From: Bog-756 sp043784065
Lineage (GTDB): Bacteria > Actinomycetota > Acidimicrobiia > Acidimicrobiales > RAAP-2
DNA length: 64,000 bases
Assembly: GCA_043784065.1 (NCBI GenBank)
Contig: JAYVYR010000002.1
Coordinates: 1 to 64,000, forward strand
Reading direction: 5' to 3'
The translations under genes and the position numbers were made by a program. Under the pieces are notes generated by a model that did not search any database, had not been told where the DNA came from, and saw only the letters and a program-made list of their open reading frames with translations. The first letter of the stretch is position 1. Each line of letters starts with the position of its first letter. Positions 43,352 through 50,590 of the stretch are shown here, in pieces.

Positions 43352-44221
43352 TCACAGCTGGACCGCACCCCCGGCCACAGCCTGATTGACAGAGGCGACG
43401 ACCCCGCCGGCGGCCTCGTTCGTAATGGCAAATGCCGACACTCCGGCGGAACCGGCCACACTGAAGGGAACGATGGCCGGGTGGGAGCCGAGCAGGCCCA
43501 ACGAGATGGTCTTCGTCCCCACCACGGCCCACAACTGATAGGTCCGGCCCGAAGGGAGCAGTGCAAGACCGTTACGCTGATCGTTGACCACGAAACCGGT
43601 GCCGGCCGCCGTCAGCACGATGGAGGCCGGCGTCCGCCCGGGACCCGGGTGCGACGGGGAGGTCAGGATAATCCGCTTGCTGCCGCTGGCCGCTGCCGCC
43701 GCGTGCTCGGCCGCGGACAGCTGAGGTGAGGCCTGCAGGGCGCTCACCTGGGTGTGGAGGTGATTGGCCTGGACCCCGAAAGCCACGGCGACGACGGCTG
43801 CGGCTGCTGCCACCAGGCCGGCACCGGCCGTCACGAACCGCGATCGGCGCCGGGACTGATCAAGCGGGACCACGTCGCCACCGGAGGGCAGGTTGCCTGA
43901 GCGGTCGGAACCGTCTCGTCCGGTGACGCCGCTGCCGAGTAATTCGAGCTTGGCTGACAGGCGGTCCCATGACTCGTCGGAAGTCCCCCCGAGCTGACCG
44001 GCAATGCCATCCCACACCTGAACGGAAGGAGCGCCACCCGAATTGGCCAGCATGCCGGCAACCTCGTGGTGCTGGACCACCTCTATTGAACAACGCATGC
44101 ACTCGTCGAGGTGCGCCTCCACGATGGCCGCCGTCTCGCGATCCACGGCGTCGAGGGCGTAGACACCGAGGAGCTCCTCGATTTCAGCGTGACTGAGGGG
44201 GTTTGGCGGGTTGGAGTTCAC
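43352..44221 (-). CDS. Anti-sigma factor (RskA-like, zinc-finger type)
   Basis: A 289-residue single-span protein. The cytoplasmic N-terminus has the zinc-binding anti-sigma motif AHLDECMRC (H-x3-C-x2-C, residues 36-44), a span at about 130-150 (FVTAGAGLVAAAAAVVAVAFG), and an extracytoplasmic RskA-type domain (GFVVNDQRNGLALLPSGRTYQLWAV). It sequesters the partner sigma factor at the membrane until regulated proteolysis. GTG 44221 overlaps the sigma gene stop (GTGA), a standard coupled pair. Confidence 0.92.
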   Translation of the reverse strand: MNSNPPNPLSHAEIEELLGVYALDAVDRETAAIVEAHLDECMRCSIEVVQHHEVAGMLANSGGAPSVQVWDGIAGQLGGTSDESWDRLSAKLELLGSGVTGRDGSDRSGNLPSGGDVVPLDQSRRRSRFVTAGAGLVAAAAAVVAVAFGVQANHLHTQVSALQASPQLSAAEHAAAAASGSKRIILTSPSHPGPGRTPASIVLTAAGTGFVVNDQRNGLALLPSGRTYQLWAVVGTKTISLGLLGSHPAIVPFSVAGSAGVSAFAITNEAAGGVVASVNQAVAGGAVQL

Positions 44222-44796
44222 AGTCCCGCTCCTGCCGGCTCGATGCCGCGCTCGATCATGTGGACCCGGAGGCGGCCGAGACCCGAGCGGATCCGGCTCT
44301 TGACGGTCCCCTCAGGCTGGTCGAGCATGGTGGCCACCTCCTGGTACGTGCGGCCACCGAAATAGGCGAGTTCGATCGGCTGACGCATTTCGTCGGGTAG
44401 TGCGCCGAGCGCCTCTTTGACCTGCTCGGCCACCGTCATATCCCACACCTCGTGGTCGATGTCGTAGGCCGCGGTCGCCGTCTCACGTGTGGTCCGTTCT
44501 TCGCGTCGTTTGCGGGCTTCCTCGGAGCGCACGACGTCGACCGACTTGCCGTGGGTCCGGGCTAGGAGAAATGACCGCAGCGTGCCCCGTTGGGCATCGA
44601 ACTTCTCGGGGCTCCGCCACAAGTCGAGGAAGACCTCCTGGGCTACCTCCTCGGCGGGTGGGTCGGACCGCAGGATCCGGCGGGCCAACGCGTGCACTGC
44701 GCCGCCGTGACGGCGATAGGCCTCGGCGAGGGCGGGCTCGTGCCACCGGCCCACTGCAACCACGAGGTTGGCGTCACTCGCCTGTTCAAGGTCCAT
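44218..44796 (-). CDS. ECF sigma factor (SigK-like)
   Basis: A 192-residue extracytoplasmic-function sigma factor. Region 2 includes ILRSDPPAEEVAQEVFLDLWRSPEKFDAQRGTLRSFL in outline (AEEVAQEVFLDLW is the core), and region 4 LPDEMRQPIELAYFGGRTYQEVATMLDQPEGTVKSRIRSGLGRLR (TYQEVATMLDQPEGTVKSRI is the HTH). ATG 44796 is chosen; a TAGTAT box ends eight bases upstream, hinting at a leaderless or near-leaderless transcript that may be autoregulated. Coupled to its anti-sigma factor. Confidence 0.92.
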   Translation of the reverse strand: MDLEQASDANLVVAVGRWHEPALAEAYRRHGGAVHALARRILRSDPPAEEVAQEVFLDLWRSPEKFDAQRGTLRSFLLARTHGKSVDVVRSEEARKRREERTTRETATAAYDIDHEVWDMTVAEQVKEALGALPDEMRQPIELAYFGGRTYQEVATMLDQPEGTVKSRIRSGLGRLRVHMIERGIEPAGAGL

Positions 44797-44890
44797 TAGC
44801 ACGGATACTATTCGAAGCGGATCGACGCCCGGATGAGCAACCACGGTCGCACGCCAATCGGGTGCCGTAGCCGAAACCTGACCAAACCGG

Positions 44891-44896
44891 TAGGGT
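44891..44896 (+). promoter_or_regulatory. Leaderless -10 box of the DUF4395 gene
   Basis: TAGGGT, six bases before GTG 44903, in the 106-base gap shared with the divergent sigma gene. Confidence 0.6.
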
Positions 44897-44902
44897 ATCT
44901 GT

Positions 44903-45403
44903 GTGTTCACGTATCCCAATCCGGTCAACGACAACGTCGGGCGTGCCGTGGCCAGCGGCGTCGTGCTCATGAGTGTGGCAGCTATTGCCTTTGACCAGAC
45001 GTGGATCCTCATTCCCCTGGCCTACGGTTTCTGGGCCCGGGTCGTGGCGGGGCCGAAGTTCAGCCCGCTGGCCCTGCTCGCCTCGCGGGTGGTCGTCCCT
45101 TGGTTGGGCCGGGCACCGAAGCCGGTGCCGGGACCGCCCAAGCGCTTCGCCCAGGGCATGGGCGTCGTCTTCTCGACGACCGCACTGATCTTGGCCTTCG
45201 GCTTCGGTCTCGTCACCGCCGCCTGGGCGGTCCTCGCCCTACTGATCGGCGCCGCGTTCCTGGAGGCGGCATTCGGTATCTGCCTCGGCTGCAGAGTCTT
45301 CTCCCTCCTCATGCGGTTCGGAATCATCCCCGAGTCGGTATGCGAGGAGTGCGCCGACCTTTCCAAGCGGCATCCCCAACTGGCCGAATCCGCCGGATCG
45401 TGA
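44903..45403 (+). CDS. DUF4395 domain membrane protein
   Basis: A 166-residue membrane protein with about four spans. YPNPVNDNVGRAVASGVVL at the N-terminus, GPKFSPLALLASRVVVP, GPPKRFAQGMGVVFSTTAL and FGICLGCRVFSLLMRFGIIP (C-x2-C) are the family's conserved blocks; a second CEEC motif follows. Such proteins often occur beside thioredoxin-like or rhodanese-like genes, but their role is unknown. Start GTG 44903 is set by TAGGGT six bases upstream. It diverges from the ECF sigma gene and may belong to its regulon. Confidence 0.88.
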   Translation: MFTYPNPVNDNVGRAVASGVVLMSVAAIAFDQTWILIPLAYGFWARVVAGPKFSPLALLASRVVVPWLGRAPKPVPGPPKRFAQGMGVVFSTTALILAFGFGLVTAAWAVLALLIGAAFLEAAFGICLGCRVFSLLMRFGIIPESVCEECADLSKRHPQLAESAGS

Positions 45404-45857
45404 GCCGAACGGAACCGGCAGCCTGACGAACGACGAGTCGGCGACCGGCTACTGAACACGATTGATTTCGGTCCATTTACCTACGAAGACCAGGACCAGT
45501 GTTCGAGGGCAGCAGTCGTCTTCGCTGTCGGCGGCCCGGCGGTCGGATTCGTCAGCGTCGAACTGGTTGACGACGAAGCCCATATCGCCCAGCTTTCCGT
45601 GCTGCCCGAGCTGGGCCGCCAAGGCATCGGTCCGCTCACTGCTTGATGAAGCGATCCACTGGGCGCAAGGGCAGGGGCTGGAGGGAGTCACACTGACAAC
45701 GTTCCGCGACGTGCCGTGGAACGCTCCCTTCTACTCATCGGTGGGCTTCGTGGAGGTCGTCGACCCAGCCCTCGGGCTCGCCGCCATCCGGAGGGACGAG
45801 CAGGAGCGGGGGCCCGATGCGATGGGGCGGCGGCTGGCCATGCGCATGGCACTCTGA
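45404..45857 (+). pseudogene. GNAT family N-acetyltransferase, frameshifted and without a start
   Basis: Two frames together give one GNAT domain. From just after the DUF4395 stop one frame reads AVGGPAVGFVSVELVDDEAHIAQLSVLPELGRQGIG and then ends at TGA 45644-45646; the other, from about 45633, reads RSLLDEAIHWAQGQGLEGVTLTTFRDVPWNAPFYSSVGF to TGA 45857. Removing one C near 45632 joins them as GRQGIG-RSLLDEA, the acetyl-CoA-binding loop. No ATG, GTG or TTG exists in the first frame upstream of the core, so the N-terminus looks lost too. Pseudogene is the likeliest reading; a consensus error explains the frameshift but not the missing start. Confidence 0.8.
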
Positions 45858-45876
45858 CCCGGTCCCAACCAGCCCT

Positions 45877-46401
45877 TCAGTCGAGGAGCGGCAGGAGCCG
45901 GCCACAGAGGTCGGCGAGCTCCTCGGCACAAGCCAGATAGTCGGCGTCCTCACCACCGGCCGGGTCCTCCACATCCTCCCAAGTCCCGAGCTCCACCTCG
46001 TCGAGCCGAAGAACTGCAAGCCGTTGAGCCAGCGGTTCTGCCCCCTTGGCCATGTCGCGCACCAATCGCTTGATCGAAGCGGTGCGCGCTGCAGCATCGG
46101 GATGCCTTCGGCGGATGTAGGCCACGTGCTCGGCAGCCATGGCCACAATGAGCACCGACCCGTCGATGTCGTCGTCGCCCACCTGATGGCTCCGATGCCC
46201 ATCGGCGTTGCGTCCTACTGACTCCAGAGCGGCGCGGGTCCGACGGCTCATCGGCTGGCCCTCGATGACGTGGGTCCCGGCCGTGACGATGCGGAGCGGT
46301 GCACCGCGCAGCATGGCACCGGCCATGACCGAGCGGGCGGCGTTGCCCGTACAGAGGGTGACGAGCAAAGGGGTGTGGGAACGGTCGGGGATGTCAGACA
46401 C
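45877..46401 (-). CDS. Low-molecular-weight phosphatase family protein
   Basis: A 174-residue LMW-PTP-fold protein. The catalytic P-loop is VTLCTGNAARSVMAGAML (C-x5-R-S), and the general acid Asp lies in WEDVEDPAGGEDADY. Members are protein tyrosine phosphatases or, with extra cysteines, arsenate reductases; the extra cysteines are not at the usual places, so phosphatase is preferred. GTG 46401 is chosen because TACCGT lies six bases upstream; the frame is open to 46479 without conserved residues. Confidence 0.85.
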   Translation of the reverse strand: MSDIPDRSHTPLLVTLCTGNAARSVMAGAMLRGAPLRIVTAGTHVIEGQPMSRRTRAALESVGRNADGHRSHQVGDDDIDGSVLIVAMAAEHVAYIRRRHPDAAARTASIKRLVRDMAKGAEPLAQRLAVLRLDEVELGTWEDVEDPAGGEDADYLACAEELADLCGRLLPLLD

Positions 46402-46407
46402 GCCGAC

Positions 46408-46413
46408 ACGGTA
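46408..46413 (-). promoter_or_regulatory. Leaderless -10 box of the LMW phosphatase gene
   Basis: TACCGT on the minus strand, six bases before GTG 46401. Confidence 0.6.
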
Positions 46414-46479
46414 CCCGGTGGTCACGATCCGACGATGCGTTCGGCCTGCCAGCAACACGAAGACAACATCCCAGCTCAA

Positions 46480-46557
46480 CTACTTGACGTGCACCTCGAA
46501 GATGGCTCTGGCGATGATCAGCCGCTGGATCTCGCTGTTACCCTCGAAAATGGTGAA
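46480..46557 (-). pseudogene. Orphan 3' end of an acyl-CoA dehydrogenase gene
   Basis: The last 26 codons of an acyl-CoA dehydrogenase stand alone here: FTIFEGNSEIQRLIIARAI, then FEVHVK and the stop TAG. The intact gene at 49260-50474 ends FTIFEGTSEIQRLIIARAI, then SGVHVK. By eye the two DNA stretches are roughly three quarters identical. No acyl-CoA dehydrogenase sequence precedes the fragment. It is a remnant of a decayed or partly duplicated gene. 46558-46807 shows no recognisable gene apart from the antitoxin promoter. Confidence 0.8.
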
Positions 46558-46795
46558 GGCCATCGTGACTACGGTAAAGTTCCAGTTCAGAGCGTTGCGA
46601 GGACTACAAAAGTCCGATTCACGGACCGCCAACGGCCACCATGCACTTCGAACGGCCCGATTCCTGGTTCGTCCCCGCCGCATCGCCGGCGGATGCTGCG
46701 ACGCAGAGGCAGTGCCAACGAGGTGACCCTCTTGGGTGGCGTTATGCAACATGAGCTCGGCGTCCCAGAGCCGGCAAGGTGATCTACATTTCGTC

Positions 46796-46801
46796 TACAG
46801 T
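46796..46801 (+). promoter_or_regulatory. Leaderless -10 box of the toxin-antitoxin operon
   Basis: TACAGT, six bases before ATG 46808. Confidence 0.55.
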
Positions 46802-46807
46802 TGGGTG

Positions 46808-47038
46808 ATGGCTAAGAACAGCACGACAACGGTGCGGGTGAGACGACCGGATTCGGAACGTCTGGCAGCTCTTGCGAAGAGCCGACAGACGACGGTAGTG
46901 GAGGTCGTCCACACAGCGCTCGATGCCCTCGAACGTCAAGAGTTCATGCGCGGTCTGAACAAGGACCACCAGGATCTCGATTCCGCTGGTCGGGAGGCTC
47001 TTCTCGCCGAACAAGCGGAGTGGGATCCCCTCGTTTGA
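46808..47038 (+). CDS. Antitoxin, MazE/RHH-like
   Basis: A 76-residue protein with an N-terminal beta strand (TTTVRVRRPDSERLAALA) followed by two helices (SRQTTVVEVVHTALDALERQ), the ribbon-helix-helix arrangement, and an acidic C-terminal tail (AEQAEWDPLV) suited to binding a toxin. It lies directly upstream of a MazF-like toxin with overlapping stop and start. ATG 46808 follows a TACAGT box by six bases. In type II systems such a protein represses its own operon and neutralises the toxin. Confidence 0.8.
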   Translation: MAKNSTTTVRVRRPDSERLAALAKSRQTTVVEVVHTALDALERQEFMRGLNKDHQDLDSAGREALLAEQAEWDPLV

Positions 47039-47370
47039 TCTGGCGTTCCGAGATCTACGAAGTCGACCTGGGTAGTCCGGTCGGCCACGAGCTGGCTCGG
47101 GTCCGTCCGGGCCTGATTGTCTCTGCCGACCTCGTCAACAACGGCTCCGGGCAGCTCGTGGGGGTCGTTCCGATCACGTCACGGGATTACGGGCTCAGGA
47201 GTCACGTCGAACTCGAGCCAGGCATGACGGGCCTCGATCACGTGTCGTTCGCCCGATGCGACCAGGTCCGAATGATCGCGGTGCGCCGTCTCCTGACTCG
47301 GCAAGGGCGCACACCTGTCGACTCGATGGAATCCATCAACTGGGCCCTGCGCTTCATCTTCGACCTCTGA
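47035..47370 (+). CDS. MazF-like endoribonuclease toxin (type II)
   Basis: A 111-residue PemK/MazF-fold protein. The conserved blocks are SEIYEVDLGSPVGHELARVRPGLIVS (residues 4-29 in outline, with the R-P loop), LVGVVPITSRDYGLRSHVEL, and SFARCDQVRMIAVRRLLTR, covering the basic and Ser/Thr catalytic residues of MazF. The toxin would cleave mRNA at a short sequence not predictable from the protein. TTG 47035 overlaps the antitoxin TGA; GTG 47020 is a possible longer start. The following 118 bases hold nothing recognisable. Confidence 0.85.
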   Translation: MIWRSEIYEVDLGSPVGHELARVRPGLIVSADLVNNGSGQLVGVVPITSRDYGLRSHVELEPGMTGLDHVSFARCDQVRMIAVRRLLTRQGRTPVDSMESINWALRFIFDL

Positions 47371-47488
47371 CGGGATCAGGGTAGTGACGCCCTCTGGCCC
47401 GGTCCCGGACACGGCCGTCCCGACCTCGCGGCGGAATCCCACGCAGCCCTCGGTGGCCGGTCACAGCGTCGAGGAAGCGCCGGGCTGA

Positions 47489-47874
47489 CTACTCAATCAT
47501 GCAGCGATCCATCGTGAGAATCCCGGGAGTGGTGTCGTTGATCCCCCAACTGATGATCACCTGAGGATGAATGCGGAACTGCGGGGCACCCTCATTCTCT
47601 TCGATGGCGACGGTCCCCACGATCTTGACCCTGCGCGGAGTCCAGGGGTCCATCGTGGCGAGATCATCGATCACCACAGTGGCCCGGGGTTGGCCACGAT
47701 GTTCGTGTAGCGGACCGTATGGGTGATGTCGAAGCCGGCTGTGACGATGTCGTCACCATTGACCGAGAAGATCACCGGAGCGACGTCGGGCTTGCCGGTC
47801 GCTGAGGCGGTGGCGAAAGACATCAGCGGTTGTACTGCCAGATAGGCAAGTTCCGGGTCGGTAAACGCGCTCAT
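47489..47874 (-). pseudogene. PPOX-class F420/FMN-dependent oxidoreductase, frameshifted
   Basis: The N-terminal part, 47874 to 47671, reads TDPELAYLAVQPLMSFATA through VRYTNIVANPGPLW and stops. The C-terminal part, 47677 to 47489, continues in another frame as VIDDLATMDPWTPRRVKIVG to the end. Family members read NIVANPRATVVIDDLA; restoring one base in the run of four G (plus strand, 47686-47689) gives exactly that. So a homopolymer deletion splits a gene of about 128 codons. Its start overlaps the yceI-like stop by four bases, second in an operon. Pseudogene, or a homopolymer error. Confidence 0.8.
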
Positions 47875-48449
47875 GGGGCACTCTCCTTGTTGTGGGATGG
47901 TTCTGCGAATGAGGAACCGTCAGGACTCACTCCTCGATCTGCATCGTTTCGAGCATGGATCGTCACGGCGAACTCGAGCCTTCTGCCGGCCACGCCCTTA
48001 ACCTTGGTGACTCCGGGGTCGTAGCGGTCCACGACCCCGGTTGCCGTGGCGGTGAACGATGAACCTTCGCAGACGGCCTCGTCGATTCGGACGTCCAGCG
48101 GGGTGCTCACTCCGCGGAGCGTGAGGTCTCCGGTCAGCAGCCCGTGGTCACCGTCCTGTTGCAGTTCGCTCGAGGCGAACGAGATCACCGGATGTCGGGT
48201 TGCGTCGAGGAAGCGCTTGGACGTCACCGCCTTGTCGCGGCTCGAGTTCCCGGTGTCGAAGCTGAAGGTCGGGACGGTCAGCGAGACGGTGGAGGCGGTC
48301 GGTGTTGTGGCGACGGAGATCCCTCCGGCGTCGATCGTCAACTTGCCAGCGACCTTCCCGAGCCCGAAAAGGTGTGTCGTGGTGAATTCGACCGTTGAGG
48401 CACCAAGTTCGATGCGATAGATGCCCGGGGTGGGGGTCGTGTCGGACAC
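47871..48449 (-). CDS. YceI family protein
   Basis: A 192-residue lipocalin-like protein. PGIYRIELGASTVEFTTTHL starts the domain; SRDKAVTSKRFLDATRHPVISF and LTGDLTLRGVSTPLDV are its signature blocks. YceI proteins bind isoprenoid-like lipids. No signal peptide is present, as in many actinobacterial members. The GTG start has an AAGGAAGGA site seven bases upstream. It is divergent from a MarR gene, with an inverted repeat between, and the split PPOX gene follows. Confidence 0.92.
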   Translation of the reverse strand: MSDTTPTPGIYRIELGASTVEFTTTHLFGLGKVAGKLTIDAGGISVATTPTASTVSLTVPTFSFDTGNSSRDKAVTSKRFLDATRHPVISFASSELQQDGDHGLLTGDLTLRGVSTPLDVRIDEAVCEGSSFTATATGVVDRYDPGVTKVKGVAGRRLEFAVTIHARNDADRGVSPDGSSFAEPSHNKESAP

Positions 48450-48474
48450 GAGGAGATCCTTCCTTCTGGATTAT

Positions 48475-48516
48475 TTGCATGCGCACACAAGACAATTACA
48501 TTGTGTGCGCATGCAA
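48475..48516. promoter_or_regulatory. Inverted repeat, probable MarR operator
   Basis: TTGCATGCGCACACAA at 48475-48490 and TTGTGTGCGCATGCAA at 48501-48516 are perfect inverted copies, 16 bases each, around a 10-base AT-rich spacer. The right arm abuts the TAACAT box of the MarR gene, and the left arm lies just upstream of the yceI Shine-Dalgarno region. The AT content stands out from the surroundings. Confidence 0.8.
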
Positions 48517-48522
48517 TAACAT
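48517..48522 (+). promoter_or_regulatory. Leaderless -10 box of the MarR gene
   Basis: TAACAT immediately after the inverted repeat and six bases before GTG 48529. Confidence 0.6.
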
Positions 48523-48528
48523 GGGACG

Positions 48529-49017
48529 GTGACCGAGGACACCCCTGCCGCCCTGAACCCCGATGAGGAATCGATGTGGAGGGCGCTGACCTACCTCTTG
48601 ACGCATCTCGGTAGGAGGTTCGGAGACGACCTGGCACAAGAGGCGAACGTCTCGCTGTCCGAGTACGTCGTGCTCGTGAACCTCTCGGAGGCCGAGCATC
48701 GCTGCCTCCGCATTGGAGACCTTGCCGTCAGCTGCGACCTGTCCCCGAGCCGGATGTCACGGTTGGTCGATGAGATGGCACTCCATGGCTACGTCCAGAA
48801 GAGCCGCTCCCCCGACGACAGACGGAGCATGGCGGCCACCCTGACGCCCCAAGGGCTGAAGACGCTGAAGCGGGTCTATCCGGCTCAGCTCCGGAACGTC
48901 CGGAAGTGGGTCTTCGACCCGCTGTCACCCGATGAAGTGCGCCAACTGGGCGTCACGCTCGGCAGAATCCGAGACGGCCTGGTGTACGCCTCTGGCGCGG
49001 GGACGGACTCCCGATGA
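48529..49017 (+). CDS. MarR family transcriptional regulator
   Basis: A 162-residue MarR protein. Recognition region LRIGDLAVSCDLSPSRMSRLVDEM, wing SPDDRRSMAATLTPQG with the D-D-R-R signature. A 16-bp-arm inverted repeat lies directly upstream, between it and the divergent yceI gene, so it probably controls both. The GTG start follows TAACAT by six bases. The 242 bases downstream (49018-49259) hold a short frame reading GPGFFGFSRDGSGRLRFIAV that looks like a decayed domain but could not be assigned. Confidence 0.93.
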   Translation: MTEDTPAALNPDEESMWRALTYLLTHLGRRFGDDLAQEANVSLSEYVVLVNLSEAEHRCLRIGDLAVSCDLSPSRMSRLVDEMALHGYVQKSRSPDDRRSMAATLTPQGLKTLKRVYPAQLRNVRKWVFDPLSPDEVRQLGVTLGRIRDGLVYASGAGTDSR

Positions 49018-49259
49018 CCCGGGTCCGAGAGACCGGGCCAACACCAGCCGGACTTGTGCGACCGTGAAGCGATCGAACTGCTGGGCCCGGGTTTCTTCGG
49101 GTTCAGCCGCGACGGCAGCGGTAGATTGAGGTTCATCGCCGTCGAGGGCGTCAGCAACAAGCGGGACAAAGTTAGGACACGAATCCCATTTCGCCCAGTT
49201 TCGGTGACCCGAGCCCCGGACGTCTCCCGCTGGGCGCCCGAAGTAGGATCCCAGTGCAG
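49018..49259. other. Intergenic stretch with possible gene remnant
   Basis: A plus-strand frame from about 49054 reads LLGPGFFGFSRDGSGRLRF then IAVEGVSNKRDK and looks protein-like (alternating hydrophobic strands), but has no partner sequence that would let it be identified. It lies downstream of the MarR gene and converges on the acyl-CoA dehydrogenase. Confidence 0.35.
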
Positions 49260-50474
49260 CTACTTCACGTGCACTCCGGAGATGGCCCGAGCGATGATCA
49301 GTCTCTGGATCTCCGACGTGCCTTCAAAAATGGTGAAGATCTTCGAGTCACGGTGCCAGCGCTCGACCGGATAGTCGCGCACATAGCCGTAACCGCCCAG
49401 GATCTGGATGGCCTCCTCGGTCACGTAGACCGCGGTCTCGCCAGCGTAGAGCTTGGACATCGAGCCCTCGCCCGACGTGAACTCCTTGCCGTTGGCACCC
49501 ATCCACGAGGCCCGCCACACCAGCAGTCGGGAGGCGTCGATACGGGTCTTCATATCGGCCAGCTTGAAAGCGATCGACTGGTTCTCGATGATCGCCCGAC
49601 CGAAGGCCTTGCGCTCCTTGGCGTACTCGAGCGAGTACTCGTAGGCGGCTCGGGCGATGCCGAGGGCCTGGGCGCCGACCGTGGGTCGGGAGCCTTCGAA
49701 AGTCTTCATGGCGGCCTGGCCACCGCCCTTCTTGCCTTCCTTGGCCCGGGCGATCTTCTCGTCGAGCTTGTCCTTGCCACCCAGAAGGCAGCTTCCGGGC
49801 ACCCGGCAGTCGTCGAGGACGACTTCGGCCGTATGGGATGCCCGGATGCCCATCTTCTGGAACTTCTGGCCCTGGGAGATTCCCGGGGTTCCCGGAGGCA
49901 CGATGAAGCTGGCCTGGCCACGACCCCGGAGCTCAGGTTCCACCGAGGCGACGACCACATGGATGTCGGCAATCCCGCCATTGGTGATCCACGTCTTGGT
50001 GCCGTTCAGCACCCACTCGTCCTTAGCCTTGTCGTAGACGGCACGCGTCCGAAGCGACGAAACGTCTGACCCGGCGTCGGGCTCGGACACGGCAAAGGCG
50101 GCGAGCTGCGGCTTCTCGGGGGTCCCGAAACATTGTGGTCCCCACTCCATCAACTGCTCGGGCGTGCCGTTGCCGGCGATGCCAGCCAGGCCCAACGTGC
50201 TGCCTAGGATGGCCAGGGCGATTCCGGCGTCGCCCCAGGAAAGTTCCTCCGCCGCGATGGGCATCAGGAGGCCGCTCTTGTCCATGAAGGCGTTGGCGAT
50301 GAAGTCAAAGGAGTACAGGCCGATGTTGGCTGCCTCCTGGATGATCGGCCAAGGGGTCTCCTCACGCTCATCCCACTCGTGGGCGGCAGGTCGGATCACG
50401 TTCTCGGCAAAGTCGTGGACCCACTTCTGGAGTTGGATCTGGTCTTCGTCGAGGTCCAGGGAGAATTCAGACAT
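49260..50474 (-). CDS. Acyl-CoA dehydrogenase
   Basis: A 404-residue FAD enzyme. N-terminal helical domain SLDLDEDQIQLQKWVHDFAE, the middle domain AFAVSEPDAGSDVSSLRTRA and WITNGGIADIHVVVA, and the C-terminal domain GRAIIENQSIAFKLADMKTR, AIQILGGYGYVRDYPVERWHRD, FTIFEGTSEIQRLIIARAI. The catalytic Glu lies in the FEG(T/N)SE motif or nearby. It oxidises acyl-CoA and hands electrons to ETF, encoded at 16-18 kb. ATG 50474 has GGAG nine bases upstream. A perfect 6-bp inverted repeat lies about 100 bases upstream. Chain-length specificity is not readable. Confidence 0.94.
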   Translation of the reverse strand: MSEFSLDLDEDQIQLQKWVHDFAENVIRPAAHEWDEREETPWPIIQEAANIGLYSFDFIANAFMDKSGLLMPIAAEELSWGDAGIALAILGSTLGLAGIAGNGTPEQLMEWGPQCFGTPEKPQLAAFAVSEPDAGSDVSSLRTRAVYDKAKDEWVLNGTKTWITNGGIADIHVVVASVEPELRGRGQASFIVPPGTPGISQGQKFQKMGIRASHTAEVVLDDCRVPGSCLLGGKDKLDEKIARAKEGKKGGGQAAMKTFEGSRPTVGAQALGIARAAYEYSLEYAKERKAFGRAIIENQSIAFKLADMKTRIDASRLLVWRASWMGANGKEFTSGEGSMSKLYAGETAVYVTEEAIQILGGYGYVRDYPVERWHRDSKIFTIFEGTSEIQRLIIARAISGVHVK

Positions 50475-50574
50475 GGTGGACTGCTCCGTTCTGGCCCGCA
50501 GGCCCCTCAAGCAAGGCTTCGACCGGTGCCGGCACTAGGGCCGCACGCACGCCGCTATTGGCGGATCGCTAGTT

Positions 50575-50590
50575 GTTACTCAATAGTAAC
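50575..50590. promoter_or_regulatory. Operator-like palindrome upstream of the acyl-CoA dehydrogenase gene
   Basis: GTTACT and AGTAAC flank CAAT in an AT-rich island, about 100 bases upstream of the ATG at 50474. The minus strand offers TACTAT inside it as a -10. The size and symmetry fit a TetR- or MarR-type operator; no regulator gene is adjacent. Confidence 0.6.

Noticed and set aside
45877..46401. Arsenate reductase
   Set aside because: The P-loop fits LMW-PTP generally, but the extra redox cysteines expected of thioredoxin-linked ArsC are not at the right places, and there is no ars operon.
46402..49259. Insertion sequence or prophage as the cause of the decayed region
   Set aside because: No transposase, integrase, terminal inverted repeats or tRNA attachment site was recognised.
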